Notes under the pieces: model-generated
What the model was told of the DNA's origin: nothing
What the model saw: only the letters and a program-made list of their open reading frames with translations
Databases searched by the model: none
Assembly: GCF_012641435.1 (NCBI RefSeq)
Contig: NZ_JABAIJ010000005.1
Coordinates: forward strand, 434,001 to 498,000
Direction of reading: 5' to 3'
Origin: Rhizobium sp. P38BS-XIX
Lineage (GTDB): Bacteria > Pseudomonadota > Alphaproteobacteria > Rhizobiales > Rhizobiaceae
DNA: 64,000 nucleotides
Program-made: the position numbers and the translations under genes
Part shown: positions 1-9,059 of the stretch, in pieces
Numbering within the stretch: the stretch's first letter is position 1
Layout: each line of letters opens with the position of its first letter

Positions 1-2
1 AG

Positions 3-1376
3 GTCATGGAGTGCCAGGCGGCGCTGGATGCCAATTATATCGGCGCGCAGGATACCCCACCGATCGGGGCCGGAGCGCTCGATGTTCTCGCCCAGCATGT
101 GCTCGGCATGGCCTGCGCCGAACCGTTCGACATGCTGGAGCTATATGACGAGGTTCAGAGTGCGGCCCCCTATGCCGAGCTTTCCTGGGAGACCTTCGAG
201 CGCATCGTCGATTTCGTCGCCACCGGCGGCTATGCGCTGAGAACCTATGAGCGCTATGCCCGTATCCGCAAGACGGCGGATGGGCGCTGGCGCGTCTCCA
301 ATCCGCAGGTCGCGCAGCAATATCGCCTGAACCTCGGCACGATCGTCGAAGAGGCGATGCTGAACATCCGGCTGGTAAAGCGCAACACGCTCGGCTCGCT
401 GGGACGAGGCGGGGCGCCGCTCGGCAAGGTCGAGGAATATTTCGTCGAGCAGCTGGCACCCGGCGACACCTTCCTCTTTTCCGGCAAGGTGCTGCGCTTC
501 GAGGGCATCCGCGAGAGCGAGTGCCTGGCGTCGCAGGCCTTCTCGCTGGATCCGAAAATCCCGTCCTATGCCGGCGGCAAGTTTCCGCTTTCGACCTATC
601 TCGCCGATCAGGTGCGGGCGATGATTGCCGATCCCGATCGGCGGCATCGCCTGCCGGATCAGGTGCGGGATTGGCTGGAAATTCAAAAAGAGAAGTCGCT
701 GCTGCCGAAGCGCGACGAGTTCCTGATCGAGACCTTTCCACGCGGCAGTCGCGCCTATCTCGTCGCCTATCCCTTCGAGGGAAGGCTGGCGCACCAGACA
801 CTTGGCATGCTGCTCACCCGAAGGCTGGAGCGCGCCGGCGCCAAGCCGATGGGCTTCGTGGCCACCGATTATTCCCTCGGCATCTGGGGGCTGGAGGACA
901 TGGGGCTGATGATCGCCAACGGCCATCTCAGCCTGTCGGATCTCTTCGACGAGGATATGCTCGGCGACGATCTCGAAGCCTGGCTCGACGAATCCTTTCT
1001 TTTGAAGCGCACCTTCCGCAATTGCGCCGTCATTGCAGGCTTGATCGAGCGCCGGCATCCGGGCAAGGAAAAGACCGGCCGACAGGTGACGGTCTCGGCC
1101 GATCTGATCTATGACGTGCTGCGCAGTCACGAGCCCGACCACATCCTGCTACAGGCAACGAGGCAGGATGCGGCGACCGGACTTTTGGATATTGGCCGTC
1201 TTGCGGATATGCTGAAGCGAATCAAGGGCCATATCACCCATCGCGCGCTGGATCATATTTCCCCGCTCGCAGTGCCGGTGATGCTGGAGATCGGCAAGGT
1301 GCCGGTGCCCGGCGAGGCGCATGATTCCCTGCTGGCTGAAGCGGCGGACGATCTGATCCGCGAGGCGATGGAATAG
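3..1376 (+). CDS. Ligase-associated Lhr-type DEXH-box DNA helicase, C-terminal part
   Basis: The reading frame is already open at the left edge, so this is the C-terminal part (about 458 residues) of a larger protein; the ATP-binding RecA-like domains lie outside. What remains matches the C-terminal region of Lhr-family helicases: a winged-helix-like segment followed by the DEAD/H-associated domain. The closest class known to me is the bacterial ligase-associated DEXH-box helicase, normally encoded with an ATP-dependent DNA ligase, an Mbl-fold exonuclease and the PdeM nuclease. The next gene downstream is PdeM, which fits that operon exactly and supports a role in DNA end repair. The gene ends in TAG 72 bases before pdeM. 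The family call rests on overall resemblance and context, since no Walker motif is visible here. Confidence 0.85.
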   Translation, partial: VMECQAALDANYIGAQDTPPIGAGALDVLAQHVLGMACAEPFDMLELYDEVQSAAPYAELSWETFERIVDFVATGGYALRTYERYARIRKTADGRWRVSNPQVAQQYRLNLGTIVEEAMLNIRLVKRNTLGSLGRGGAPLGKVEEYFVEQLAPGDTFLFSGKVLRFEGIRESECLASQAFSLDPKIPSYAGGKFPLSTYLADQVRAMIADPDRRHRLPDQVRDWLEIQKEKSLLPKRDEFLIETFPRGSRAYLVAYPFEGRLAHQTLGMLLTRRLERAGAKPMGFVATDYSLGIWGLEDMGLMIANGHLSLSDLFDEDMLGDDLEAWLDESFLLKRTFRNCAVIAGLIERRHPGKEKTGRQVTVSADLIYDVLRSHEPDHILLQATRQDAATGLLDIGRLADMLKRIKGHITHRALDHISPLAVPVMLEIGKVPVPGEAHDSLLAEAADDLIREAME

Positions 1377-1380
1377 GTGT

Positions 1381-1416
1381 GATCCCGAAAGCGCGAGGCG
1401 GTTTCGGATGGAATCA
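1381..1416. repeat. Short palindromic intergenic repeat
   Basis: Between the helicase and pdeM genes lies an imperfect stem-loop, CCGAAA (1385-1390) pairing with TTTCGG (1402-1407) around a GC-rich centre, flanked by GATC/GATG-like ends. Layout and centre resemble the element at 27901-27950 (GGAAAA - GTGCGCAGCGG - TTTTCC). Both look like members of a dispersed intergenic repeat family common in Rhizobiales. It has no T tract, so it is a poor terminator. Confidence 0.45.
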
Positions 1417-1448
1417 TGCAAAACGGAACACGAAAGTAGACGGCTGAA

Positions 1449-2189
1449 GTGATGAACCGCTTGGCGCTGGCGCGCGACATGTACGGACAGGAAAACGGTT
1501 CGACCGGTGCCAAGGCGGTCGAGACCGCCGTTCATGGCGTTGCTGCCGTCTGCGATCCGCTTGGCGGGCTCTATCTGCCGGATGCCGGTATTCTCGTCGT
1601 TTCCGACCTGCATCTTGAAAAGGGCGCGGCCTTCGCCCGTCGCGGCATGATGCTGCCGCCCTACGACACGCTGGCGACGCTGACGGTTCTCTCCGCCGTC
1701 ATCGGTCGTTATGATCCGAAGATCGTCGTTTCGCTGGGCGACAATTTCCACGATCGTGTCGGCTCTCAGCATCTGCCGGATGAGTTTCGCAGCCGCATCG
1801 TCGGCATGGCGCGCGGCCGCGAATGGGTCTGGATCAACGGCAATCACGATCCGGACGGCACGGTCGATCTGCCCGGCCATTCGGTCGACGAAATGCATTA
1901 TGGCGGCTTGACCTTTCGTCATGAGCCGAAGGCCGGGTTGCAGGCAGGCGAAATCGCCGGCCATTTGCACCCGTCCGCCACCGTTCGGCGCCGGGAGAAA
2001 TCAGTGCGCCGCCCGTGTTTTGCAACGGATGGCGCCCGTCTGTTGATGCCGGCCTTCGGTGTGATGACCGGTGGCCTCGATCTTCGCCACAAGGCGATGA
2101 CCGGCCTCTTCGCGCGGGAAAGCCTGATTGCGCACCTGCTCGGCCGCGATCGCATCTATTCCGTGCGGTTCGGCAATCTCTCCGCCTAA
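1449..2189 (+). CDS. pdeM: Ligase-associated DNA damage response endonuclease PdeM (calcineurin-like phosphoesterase)
   Basis: This 246-residue protein has the metal-binding motifs of calcineurin-like phosphoesterases in order: DLHLEKG near residue 54, a GDNFH block near residue 98, GNHD near residue 135 and GHLHP near residue 175. The family works as a metal-dependent nuclease in a DNA repair module with the Lhr-type helicase encoded just upstream. The start is one of two adjacent ATG codons (1449 or 1452), and no strong Shine-Dalgarno sequence separates them. The TAA stop overlaps the stop of the convergent reductase gene by a few bases, leaving no room for a terminator. Co-transcription with the helicase is likely from the short gap, but the intervening repeat could affect the message. 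Confidence 0.88.
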   Translation: MMNRLALARDMYGQENGSTGAKAVETAVHGVAAVCDPLGGLYLPDAGILVVSDLHLEKGAAFARRGMMLPPYDTLATLTVLSAVIGRYDPKIVVSLGDNFHDRVGSQHLPDEFRSRIVGMARGREWVWINGNHDPDGTVDLPGHSVDEMHYGGLTFRHEPKAGLQAGEIAGHLHPSATVRRREKSVRRPCFATDGARLLMPAFGVMTGGLDLRHKAMTGLFARESLIAHLLGRDRIYSVRFGNLSA

Positions 2190-2746
2190 ACCGCGTTCAC
2201 CGGTTCATAGCGCAGGATCACCGCTCCGGTCTTCAAGGGACTGGAACCGATAAGTTTCATCGGTCGCTGCTCGCTGGCGGGTTTGAAATGGGGATTCCCG
2301 GCACCGAGCACGACGGGAACGAGGCAGATACGGATCTCGTCCACCAGCCCCGCCTTCAGCAATACATCCGCCACCTCGGCGCTGCCGAAAACGAAGATGG
2401 TCTTGCCGGGCTCCTGCCTTAGCTTTTTTACCTCGGCGGCAATGTCGCGGACGACGCGGCTGTTGTTCCACTCGGCCTTTTCGAGCGTGCGCGAGGCGGC
2501 AATCTTGGCGATGCCATTCATGTAAGTGGCGATTTCAGGCGTGTCCGTCGCGCTCGGCCAATAGGAGGCCATGCCTTCATAGGTCTTGCGGCCAAAGATC
2601 AGTAGATCGCCCTCGTTACCCAGCTCCGTCGCATAGCGCTCCAACTCGTCGCCCCAGGCGAGCATGTGAAAATCGATATCCCAAGGCTTGGTTCCTTCGA
2701 AATAGCCGTCGAGTGTCATCAAATTCCAGATAACGAGCTTCCTCAT
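2186..2746 (-). CDS. Dihydrofolate reductase-like / RibD C-terminal domain protein
   Basis: The 186-residue product begins MRKLVIWNLMTLDGYFEG, the typical first strand and substrate loop of the RibD C-terminal/DHFR-like reductase fold, and continues with LLIFGRKTYEGMASYW and an FVFGSAEVADVLL segment, which in this family contacts NADPH. These small proteins are usually annotated as dihydrofolate reductase family, but the physiological substrate is rarely known, and this is not the biosynthetic FolA type. I chose the ATG at 2746 because GGAGG lies 5 bases upstream; the ATG at 2749 is nearly as good. It is divergent from an HxlR regulator, the usual arrangement for a gene controlled by that regulator. 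Confidence 0.85.
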   Translation of the reverse strand: MRKLVIWNLMTLDGYFEGTKPWDIDFHMLAWGDELERYATELGNEGDLLIFGRKTYEGMASYWPSATDTPEIATYMNGIAKIAASRTLEKAEWNNSRVVRDIAAEVKKLRQEPGKTIFVFGSAEVADVLLKAGLVDEIRICLVPVVLGAGNPHFKPASEQRPMKLIGSSPLKTGAVILRYEPVNAV

Positions 2747-2792
2747 CATGTCCTCCATCGTGATAACCAAACTATAATTAAAACCAGTTGCT

Positions 2793-2843
2793 AAATGCAA
2801 GCAGTTGAAAGCTAGCGATACTGATGGCAAAATGCAAGCAGTT
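2793..2843. promoter_or_regulatory. Two direct repeats in the reductase-hxlR intergenic region, candidate operator
   Basis: The 14-mer AAATGCAAGCAGTT occurs at 2793-2806 and again, identical, at 2830-2843, with start points 37 bases apart. Both copies lie in the roughly 110-base region between the divergent reductase and HxlR-type genes; the second ends 13 bases before the regulator's ATG. An exact repeat of this length in so short a spacer suggests an operator for the HxlR protein acting on both promoters. Confidence 0.55.
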
Positions 2844-2856
2844 TTTGGAGACCCCT

Positions 2857-3360
2857 ATGGACGCACTGCATCGCTCCGGCTGCCCGATCAATCTGACGCT
2901 GGAAATCCTCGGCGATCGCTGGAGCCTGATCATCATCAGGGACATCATGTTCGGCAATCGCCGCCATTTCCGCGAACTGCTGCAAAATTCGGAGGAGGGC
3001 ATTGCCTCCAATATTCTCGCTGACCGGCTGAAACGGTTGGTCGAGCGCGGCTTGCTGACGCGGGAGGACGATCCCTCCCACAAGCAGAAAGCCATTTACA
3101 GCCTGACGGAAATGGCGATCGATCTCGTGCCGCTCTTTGCCCATATGGGCGCATGGGGTCGCAAGCATCTTCCCGTTTCGGAAGAGCTGTCCATTCGCGC
3201 CGAGCTTCTGGAAAATGGTGGCCCGAAGCTCTGGGGGGATTTCATGGACGAGCTGCGCGCACAGCATCTCGGCAAGGTTCTGCCACCCGGCACCCCTTCT
3301 GTGCTCGACCGTTTGACCGAAGCCTATCTCGAGGTCGTCAATCGCAGGAAAAGCGGCTGA
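2857..3360 (+). CDS. HxlR-family winged-helix transcriptional regulator
   Basis: The 167-residue product opens with the HxlR signature: a conserved Cys (residue 9, in SGCPINL), ILGDRWSLIIIRDIMFG and a winged helix with SNILADRLKRLVERGLL. It has an unusual C-terminal extension of about 60 residues beyond the minimal 100- to 110-residue domain, found in some HxlR proteins. I chose ATG 2857 because GGAG sits 6 bases upstream; an ATG at 2824 would add 11 residues that overlap the direct repeats. HxlR proteins bind as dimers, and several use the N-terminal Cys to sense electrophiles or redox stress; whether this one does is inference. The stop directly abuts the stop of the convergent gene at 3361. 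Confidence 0.88.
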   Translation: MDALHRSGCPINLTLEILGDRWSLIIIRDIMFGNRRHFRELLQNSEEGIASNILADRLKRLVERGLLTREDDPSHKQKAIYSLTEMAIDLVPLFAHMGAWGRKHLPVSEELSIRAELLENGGPKLWGDFMDELRAQHLGKVLPPGTPSVLDRLTEAYLEVVNRRKSG

Positions 3361-4170
3361 TCAGTTTTTACGGAACAGGAAGCTGGCGCCCCATCCCGTC
3401 ACCAGGGCGAGGAGCACTGAAAACACGCCATAGGCAATGGGTTGTTGATGCGCCGCGTCGGTGATCGTCTGCTCGATGCCAGTCTTGATGACCCGCAGTG
3501 GCAGGGCTTTTTCGCTGAGGAACTTGCCGCTCTTGAAGAGATAGGCGCGCACGGTATGCACTCCGTTCGGCACATCGGCGGGAATTTTCAGCGTTGCCCG
3601 AAAGAGCGATGAGCTGACGAAACGCACGCCTGCCGGATCACTTTCATAGAGGCCCCCGGATGACTGCAGTCGCCGGAACGCCTGACGAAACTCCGGAACG
3701 TCGCCGACATTGCCGACGAAGCCGACCGGGGTGAGGGGGATGTGGTCGACCCCGATGCCGCGATCGCTGAGCTCCAGTGGCGCGGTGATGTTGTCGACGG
3801 CGCGTGTGCTCGAAAGCGAATAGGCCTGCGGCACATGCTCGAACGTCATCGACCGCGTATTGACCCAGATACCGAACACGCGCTCCTTCTTGCGCACGAC
3901 CGCATTCTCTCGTGGTCCTTCCAGCACGACGACGATGTCGTACTGACCGATCGCCAGCAGAAGCTGGTCGGTGTTCGAGAGGGCGCCGAAAATCGTCAGG
4001 TCGGTGCCGGCGAAATCCGAGGTGATGGCGATTTCGCTGGTGGAGGTTCCGATCTCCATCGTTTCCCGCGAGGTCGTCGAGGCTGTCGGTTGATCGAGCA
4101 GCACCTGCGCCCGAGCGCCGAGCGGCGCAAGCAGTAGTATCGTGGCGACAAGCAGCCCGAGACCTCTCAT
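3361..4170 (-). CDS. TIGR02186-like membrane-anchored periplasmic protein
   Basis: The 269-residue protein has a signal peptide (residues 1-21, ending ARA), a long extracytoplasmic domain and a C-terminal transmembrane helix (about 245-264) followed by FRKN. This is the architecture of a conserved alphaproteobacterial family (TIGR02186), often annotated as a transmembrane protein of unknown function. Its start overlaps the stop of the upstream TSUP transporter by 4 bases (ATGA), so the two are translationally coupled. Pairing of this family with a TauE/SafE-type transporter is common in Rhizobiales and suggests a joint role in exporting a sulfur or organic anion, possibly with this protein as periplasmic partner. 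No catalytic motif is recognisable. Confidence 0.75.
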   Translation of the reverse strand: MRGLGLLVATILLLAPLGARAQVLLDQPTASTTSRETMEIGTSTSEIAITSDFAGTDLTIFGALSNTDQLLLAIGQYDIVVVLEGPRENAVVRKKERVFGIWVNTRSMTFEHVPQAYSLSSTRAVDNITAPLELSDRGIGVDHIPLTPVGFVGNVGDVPEFRQAFRRLQSSGGLYESDPAGVRFVSSSLFRATLKIPADVPNGVHTVRAYLFKSGKFLSEKALPLRVIKTGIEQTITDAAHQQPIAYGVFSVLLALVTGWGASFLFRKN

Positions 4171-5090
4171 CGGCTGACTCCTTCGAGCACCACCGAATAG
4201 ATGTCGGCAGGCGTCACCACCAGCGCGATTGCGAGGCGAAGTCCGACGGCAAGAACGAGGAGGCCAAGCAGGGCGCGCAATTGCTCGCCGCGCAGTCTCT
4301 GGCCGACGCGCACTCCATATTGAGCGCCGATCACGCCCGCCACCATTAGCAGGAAGGCCAGGATAATATCGACGGAATAATTGGTCGCGGCCTGGACGAT
4401 CGTGGTGAAGGCGGTGACGAAGATGACCTGAAAGAGCGAGGTGCCGACAACCACATTGGTCGGCACGCGCAGCAGATAGATCATGGCGGGTACGAGGATG
4501 AAGCCGCCGCCGATACCCATCGGCGTCAGCATGCCCACGAAGAAGCCGAGGCCGATGACCGGAATGGCGCTGAGATACAGCTTGGATTTCTTGAACCGCA
4601 GTTTCAGGGGCAGCCGCTGCACCCAGTTATGGTGGCGCGGCTTGACGCTCAGCGGCGGCAGTTTGCCGGCGGCGCGGCGCATGGCCCGCACGCTTTCCCA
4701 CAGCATCAGCGTTCCCACGGTGCCGAGCAACAGGACGTAGATCAGCGAGATGATGAGATCGATCTGACCGAGGCGGCGGAGCAGCACGAAAAGCCAGAGA
4801 CCGAACGTCGCACCGGCGAGACCGCCCGCAAGCAGGATCATTCCCAGCTTCAGATCGAGCGAGCCTCGGCGAAAATGGGTGAGCGCTCCCGACACGGAGG
4901 ACGCAACCACCTGGTTGGAACCGGTGGCGACCGCGACGACCGGGGGAATGTTGTAGAAAATCAGCAGAGGGGTGATGAGGAAACCGCCGCCAACGCCGAA
5001 CATGCCGGAGAGAAACCCTACGGCTGCGCCCATGCCGAGAATAATAAGAATATTCACCGACAATTCTGCGATCGGCAGATAGATCGTCAC
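4167..5090 (-). CDS. TSUP (TauE/SafE) family membrane transporter
   Basis: The 307-residue polytopic protein shows the internal duplication of TauE/SafE permeases: GVGGGFLITPLLIFYNIPP in the first half and GIGGGFILVPAMIYLLRVP in the second, each followed by a conserved VVAVATGSNQ or VVVGTSLFQ stretch. About eight membrane segments are visible, with a basic cytoplasmic loop (about residues 150-175) between the halves. Family members move sulfite, sulfonates, sulfoacetate or related anions; the substrate cannot be told from sequence. It is the first gene of a two-gene operon with the TIGR02186-like protein. The 280 bases upstream hold only its promoter region and the podJ terminator. Confidence 0.85.
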   Translation of the reverse strand: MTIYLPIAELSVNILIILGMGAAVGFLSGMFGVGGGFLITPLLIFYNIPPVVAVATGSNQVVASSVSGALTHFRRGSLDLKLGMILLAGGLAGATFGLWLFVLLRRLGQIDLIISLIYVLLLGTVGTLMLWESVRAMRRAAGKLPPLSVKPRHHNWVQRLPLKLRFKKSKLYLSAIPVIGLGFFVGMLTPMGIGGGFILVPAMIYLLRVPTNVVVGTSLFQVIFVTAFTTIVQAATNYSVDIILAFLLMVAGVIGAQYGVRVGQRLRGEQLRALLGLLVLAVGLRLAIALVVTPADIYSVVLEGVSR

Positions 5091-5323
5091 GCGCTGTTCC
5101 CATTTGCAGGCATTTCGGCACGATGACCGCAGCCTGGACCATTTTCCCCTTTAAACGGCAAATTCTAATCTGAAATCATTGCCAGAGCCTTAGGAAAAGC
5201 TGGGCTGCGTCAGCCTTCGAATTGCCGGCTTCACTCTAGCGCGGCATTTTCCGCATTTCTGTGACGTTGAGCGCGGCGCCAGAGGACAACGGCTTTGGGT
5301 TTCACGCCTCTCTCAAACGAAAA

Positions 5324-5346
5324 ATGCCGGCGTGGTCCGCCGGCAT
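5324..5346 (-). terminator. Rho-independent terminator of podJ
   Basis: A perfect 9-bp stem (ATGCCGGCG / CGCCGGCAT) with a 5-base loop, followed on the minus strand by a run of T, lies 27 bases past the podJ stop codon. It is a convincing intrinsic terminator. Confidence 0.85.
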
Positions 5347-5372
5347 ATCCGTATCGCGGCATGCGCCAAGGA

Positions 5373-8300
5373 TTACTTGTTGCGAGCCAGCAGTTCTTTG
5401 ACGACCTGATCCGTCACCCGTCCGTCGGCAGGCAGGCCGACCGATTTCTGGAAGCTCTTCAGTGCTGCCACGGTCTTCTCGCCCATGCTTCCGTCGGCGG
5501 TTCCTGCATCGAAGCCATTCTTGTTGAGGATGGCCTGGATGTTGCGAATGGCCTTCTTCATGTCGATGGACGCGGTGTTTACGCCCTTGCCGGTGGTCCA
5601 CTCGTCGGGAATATCGGTGCCGTTGGCCTTGGGATCGGCTGACTGCACCTTCCAGAGGTCGACCCTGGCGCGGGCGCTGTCGAGATCGGCCGGCTTCATG
5701 GCGTTGGCGACCTCGTCACGCTTCTGCGCGGCGTCCTTGTCGCCGCTCTTTGCGGCGATGGCGAACCACTTGTAGGATTCCTGCAGGTCCTGCTTCACGC
5801 CGTTGCCGCGCGCATAGAGGATGGCGAGGTTGAACTGGCTGTCGGACACGCCGAGATTGGCGGCGCGAGTAAACCAGTTTGCCGCCGAGTTGTAATCCTG
5901 CTGACCGGCCGCGCCGGAGGCATAGAGAACGGCCAGATTGTGCATGGAGCTGGCATTGCCCTGATTGGCGGCCTGCTCGTAATAGGTCTTTGCCTTGACG
6001 AGATCACGGTCGATGCCGTTGCCCTTCTCGTACATGCTCGCGAGACGATACTGGGCTGGTGCATAACCTTTGTCGGCCGAAAGCTGATACCAGCTGGCGG
6101 CCTGCTTCATATCGGCCGTAACGCCACGGCCATCGGTAAAGCGGGCGCCGACCTCGAAGAGAGCGACCGGATCGCTCGATTTCGCGGCAGCGACGAGGGA
6201 AGGCGGCTGGATGCCATCCGGAACCTGGACTTCGGGCGTCGCAGCAGCTGGCGCCTGCGTGGCGGCTGCCGACTTGTCTGTCGGAACGAAGGCGGCAGTC
6301 TGCTGTGCGGGAGCCGCGCTTCCGGCCGGCGTCAGTGTTTCGCCGGCGGTCTGGTTGCCGTCGAGCGGAGCGGCGGCCGTCAGATGATCGCTGGTCGGCG
6401 CGATTGCCGCGGCGGCGGGCTGGGTCGCAATCGTAGCGGCGGCAGAGGTAGCGGCAGCCGGTGCAGATGCTTCCGGTGCTGCCGCCTGATTTGCTGCGGG
6501 CTGCGCATCGCCGGCTACAGGGCTTGCGTTGGCTGCGAGGTTTTGGGTCGGGGCGCTGCTCGGCGCGACCGTCGTCGAGATTTCGGCCGGTGCCGGTGCT
6601 CTTTGACCGCGTGTCAGCGTATTGACGAGCGGGAAGGCCATGATGGCAAGCAAGGCTGCACCGATCGCAAGCAGGATCGGGCGACGGAAGCGCGAGAACG
6701 CTCCACCTTTCTTTGCTTCTTTTTTGGAAGCCGGCGTCGAGCGCTGTGCCTGATCGACTTCGATTGCTGCGGCCTGTGCGGCGCGGCGGGCTGCGGCGAT
6801 ATAGTCGGCGCGCTCGTTTTCGGTCGGCTGGCGACCGCCGCGTGCCGAGTTCTGGCTGGCACGCACGCGCTCCAGGATCTTCTTGATATCCGGTGCGCCG
6901 GAGCCGGGTTCCAGCAGCTCGTTGGAATCGTCAGCCGGCATCATGTCGGCCGGGTCGATTGACGGCGCCTGTTCGATGACGGGACGGTCCGGCGGGAAGA
7001 TCGGCTCGGCCTTCTCCGGCGTGAAGAAGCGCTTGCCGATGCTGGCCAGAAGACCGGCCTTCGAGCCGCCCTTCTTGGCGGCAGCCTTGATCTCGGCCTT
7101 GGTGTTGGCATCGATCGCCTGCGCAACGGCTGCTTCGGGAGCGCCCGCAGCTTCGCTGGCGGCGACCGTGCGAATGATTGGGCCGGCTTTTTGCGCTGCG
7201 GCCATGGGCGGCTTGATCGGCGGTGCGTCGGCCTCGGCGAAGACGTCGCTTTCGAAGGCTGCCGCCGGCATGGCAGCCGCCGGCTTGCGGCTTTCCATGT
7301 GATCGAGGCGATCGGCGATCTGGAGCAGCGTGTCGTGCAGCGCTTCGAAGGTGCGGTGCGTGCGTTCGTCGCTGGCGCGGCTGAGATCTTCGAGATGGCG
7401 AAGATCTTCGGCGAGCGCCGTCAGCGCGGCCATGTCGGACGGTTGAGCGCCGGCACCGATTCCGCCGTCGCGCGAATAAGCCTCGACGACGGTTTCCGCC
7501 GCATGGCGGGCTGCTTCGATGATGTATTCGTCGTTGGTCGACATGTAGTCTTCGATCGCGCTCATCCGGCGGTCGAAATCTGCGGGCATGTCGGCGACGG
7601 CGCGGGGCTCGTTCGTCAGCAGGGTGGAAAGATGGGCGATCTGCTCTTCGAGATTTCGCAGAGCCTGCGTATCCGTCGGCGGGGCCGCCGTGCTGGCTTC
7701 CAGACGTGCCGCGATATCGGAGAGGCGGCCTTCGAGCCGGCGAACCATGCTGTCGTCGATGACGGCGGCCGGTGCGGGCGGATGGAAATCCATCTCGTCG
7801 ATACGGCGGGCGAGATAATCCAGACGGTCCGCCAGCACGTTGCCGACCGACCCATGTTCCAGTGCATCGATCTTGTGCGAGATATCGGCGAGGTAGCCGA
7901 CGAGCTCCGGCTGCGGCGCGAGTTTCTGCGAACGCTCCATCAGATGCGAAAGCTGGTCCAGACGCTCCTCGAGACGCGCGACGGATTTGGCGCTGCCCAG
8001 CTCGTCGATGCGCATGGCAAGTGCTTCAAGACGACCCGAGAGATCGTCTGTCGGCTGGCGGCGTGCCGCATCCCTGTGCATGAGGTCGATCTGATCCGCA
8101 AGGCCGCTGAGCTGACCCTCGAGCCGCTGCATGGCCTGATCCTGCGGCTGCATCATGGAGCCGAGGCTTTCCATGGCAGTCGCGATCGTCAGCAGCTTGT
8201 TTTCCAGTGCGTGCACGGCGGGGCTGTCGTTCATGCCGCCGAGATGCTGCTTGATGTCGTCAAGGCGGTAGGCCAGCGAAACCAGCTCGTCCTGCAGGCC

Positions 8301-9059
8301 GGTCGTGTCGATCGCCTTCACCTGGCGCTCGACGTGGTGGAGGGATTCCTCCCGGGCAAGGCCGTCCATCAGCGAGCGCAGTTCGTCGAACTCGGCGCGC
8401 AGACCTGCGGTTTCCGGCTGCCCGGCGAGCTGATTGATGCTGTCGGCCAGGCGCGCCATGTCCTGTCGAACGTCGGCGGCGAAATGCTTGTCGTCGGCAT
8501 TTTCACGGATGTCGCGAATTTCGGCGCGCAGGGCGCTCACTTCGCGCGTCACGCTCTCGGCGATATCGCGCTTGAGATCCTGGCGCAGATTGACGAGCGC
8601 CTGGGCGATGTCGACCGTGCTTTCGGTGTTCGTACGCTGCGGCTGGCGCGGGCTGTGCGTATCGAGCGGGCGGCGGGCGGGCTGCGGCTCGGCAGAAAGG
8701 GTTTCTTCGCGTCGGGAATGCAGCCGCTCGCGGTTGGCTTCCAGCATGCGTTGGCGCTGGCGGATTTCTGCAAGCGGGTCGGGGCGCGGATCGCCCTCCG
8801 GACGCTCGGCGCGCAGTGGCCGTTCATAGGGCCGGCTGGCGGCTAGCTCCCGTTCCGGACGCGGCGGCATGCGCTCCGGCGGAGCGGTTCGCTCGGGAAC
8901 AGCGCCATAACCCGCAGGAGCGCGTGGACGAGTATCTCTCGAGGTCGCAGAGCCCATAAGGCCCTCGATACGTGCCTCCAGCCCTTCGATGGTGCGGCTC
9001 AAGGCATCCAGCGACGCCCAGTCGCCCGTGCCTGTAGGATTTGATCGCGATCCGCTCAT
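5373..9059 (-). CDS. podJ: PodJ-like polar organelle development protein (coiled coil, TM, Sel1 repeats, peptidoglycan-binding domain)
   Basis: A protein of about 1228 residues. The N-terminal two thirds is cytoplasmic, charged and coiled-coil-rich, with many heptad-like repeats of the LADRLDYLARRIDEM kind. A transmembrane helix (PILLAIGAALLAIMAF, about residue 795) is followed by an Ala/Pro-rich periplasmic linker, several Sel1-type TPR repeats (about 965-1105, e.g. YAPAQYRLASMYEKGNGI) and a C-terminal peptidoglycan-binding domain (about 1170-1228). Domain order and size match PodJ of Agrobacterium and Caulobacter, a polar scaffold that organises pole maturation and division. I chose ATG 9059 (MSGSRSNPTGTGDW) over 9119 because a GAGG-like ribosome site precedes it and the extra residues look non-coding. 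It is a single-gene unit. Confidence 0.87.
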   Translation of the reverse strand: MSGSRSNPTGTGDWASLDALSRTIEGLEARIEGLMGSATSRDTRPRAPAGYGAVPERTAPPERMPPRPERELAASRPYERPLRAERPEGDPRPDPLAEIRQRQRMLEANRERLHSRREETLSAEPQPARRPLDTHSPRQPQRTNTESTVDIAQALVNLRQDLKRDIAESVTREVSALRAEIRDIRENADDKHFAADVRQDMARLADSINQLAGQPETAGLRAEFDELRSLMDGLAREESLHHVERQVKAIDTTGLQDELVSLAYRLDDIKQHLGGMNDSPAVHALENKLLTIATAMESLGSMMQPQDQAMQRLEGQLSGLADQIDLMHRDAARRQPTDDLSGRLEALAMRIDELGSAKSVARLEERLDQLSHLMERSQKLAPQPELVGYLADISHKIDALEHGSVGNVLADRLDYLARRIDEMDFHPPAPAAVIDDSMVRRLEGRLSDIAARLEASTAAPPTDTQALRNLEEQIAHLSTLLTNEPRAVADMPADFDRRMSAIEDYMSTNDEYIIEAARHAAETVVEAYSRDGGIGAGAQPSDMAALTALAEDLRHLEDLSRASDERTHRTFEALHDTLLQIADRLDHMESRKPAAAMPAAAFESDVFAEADAPPIKPPMAAAQKAGPIIRTVAASEAAGAPEAAVAQAIDANTKAEIKAAAKKGGSKAGLLASIGKRFFTPEKAEPIFPPDRPVIEQAPSIDPADMMPADDSNELLEPGSGAPDIKKILERVRASQNSARGGRQPTENERADYIAAARRAAQAAAIEVDQAQRSTPASKKEAKKGGAFSRFRRPILLAIGAALLAIMAFPLVNTLTRGQRAPAPAEISTTVAPSSAPTQNLAANASPVAGDAQPAANQAAAPEASAPAAATSAAATIATQPAAAAIAPTSDHLTAAAPLDGNQTAGETLTPAGSAAPAQQTAAFVPTDKSAAATQAPAAATPEVQVPDGIQPPSLVAAAKSSDPVALFEVGARFTDGRGVTADMKQAASWYQLSADKGYAPAQYRLASMYEKGNGIDRDLVKAKTYYEQAANQGNASSMHNLAVLYASGAAGQQDYNSAANWFTRAANLGVSDSQFNLAILYARGNGVKQDLQESYKWFAIAAKSGDKDAAQKRDEVANAMKPADLDSARARVDLWKVQSADPKANGTDIPDEWTTGKGVNTASIDMKKAIRNIQAILNKNGFDAGTADGSMGEKTVAALKSFQKSVGLPADGRVTDQVVKELLARNK

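Noticed and set aside
7191..8846. 551-codon plus-strand frame inside podJ
   Set aside because: Antisense shadow of the long coiled-coil region; composition is atypical and the podJ frame is continuous with clear domains.
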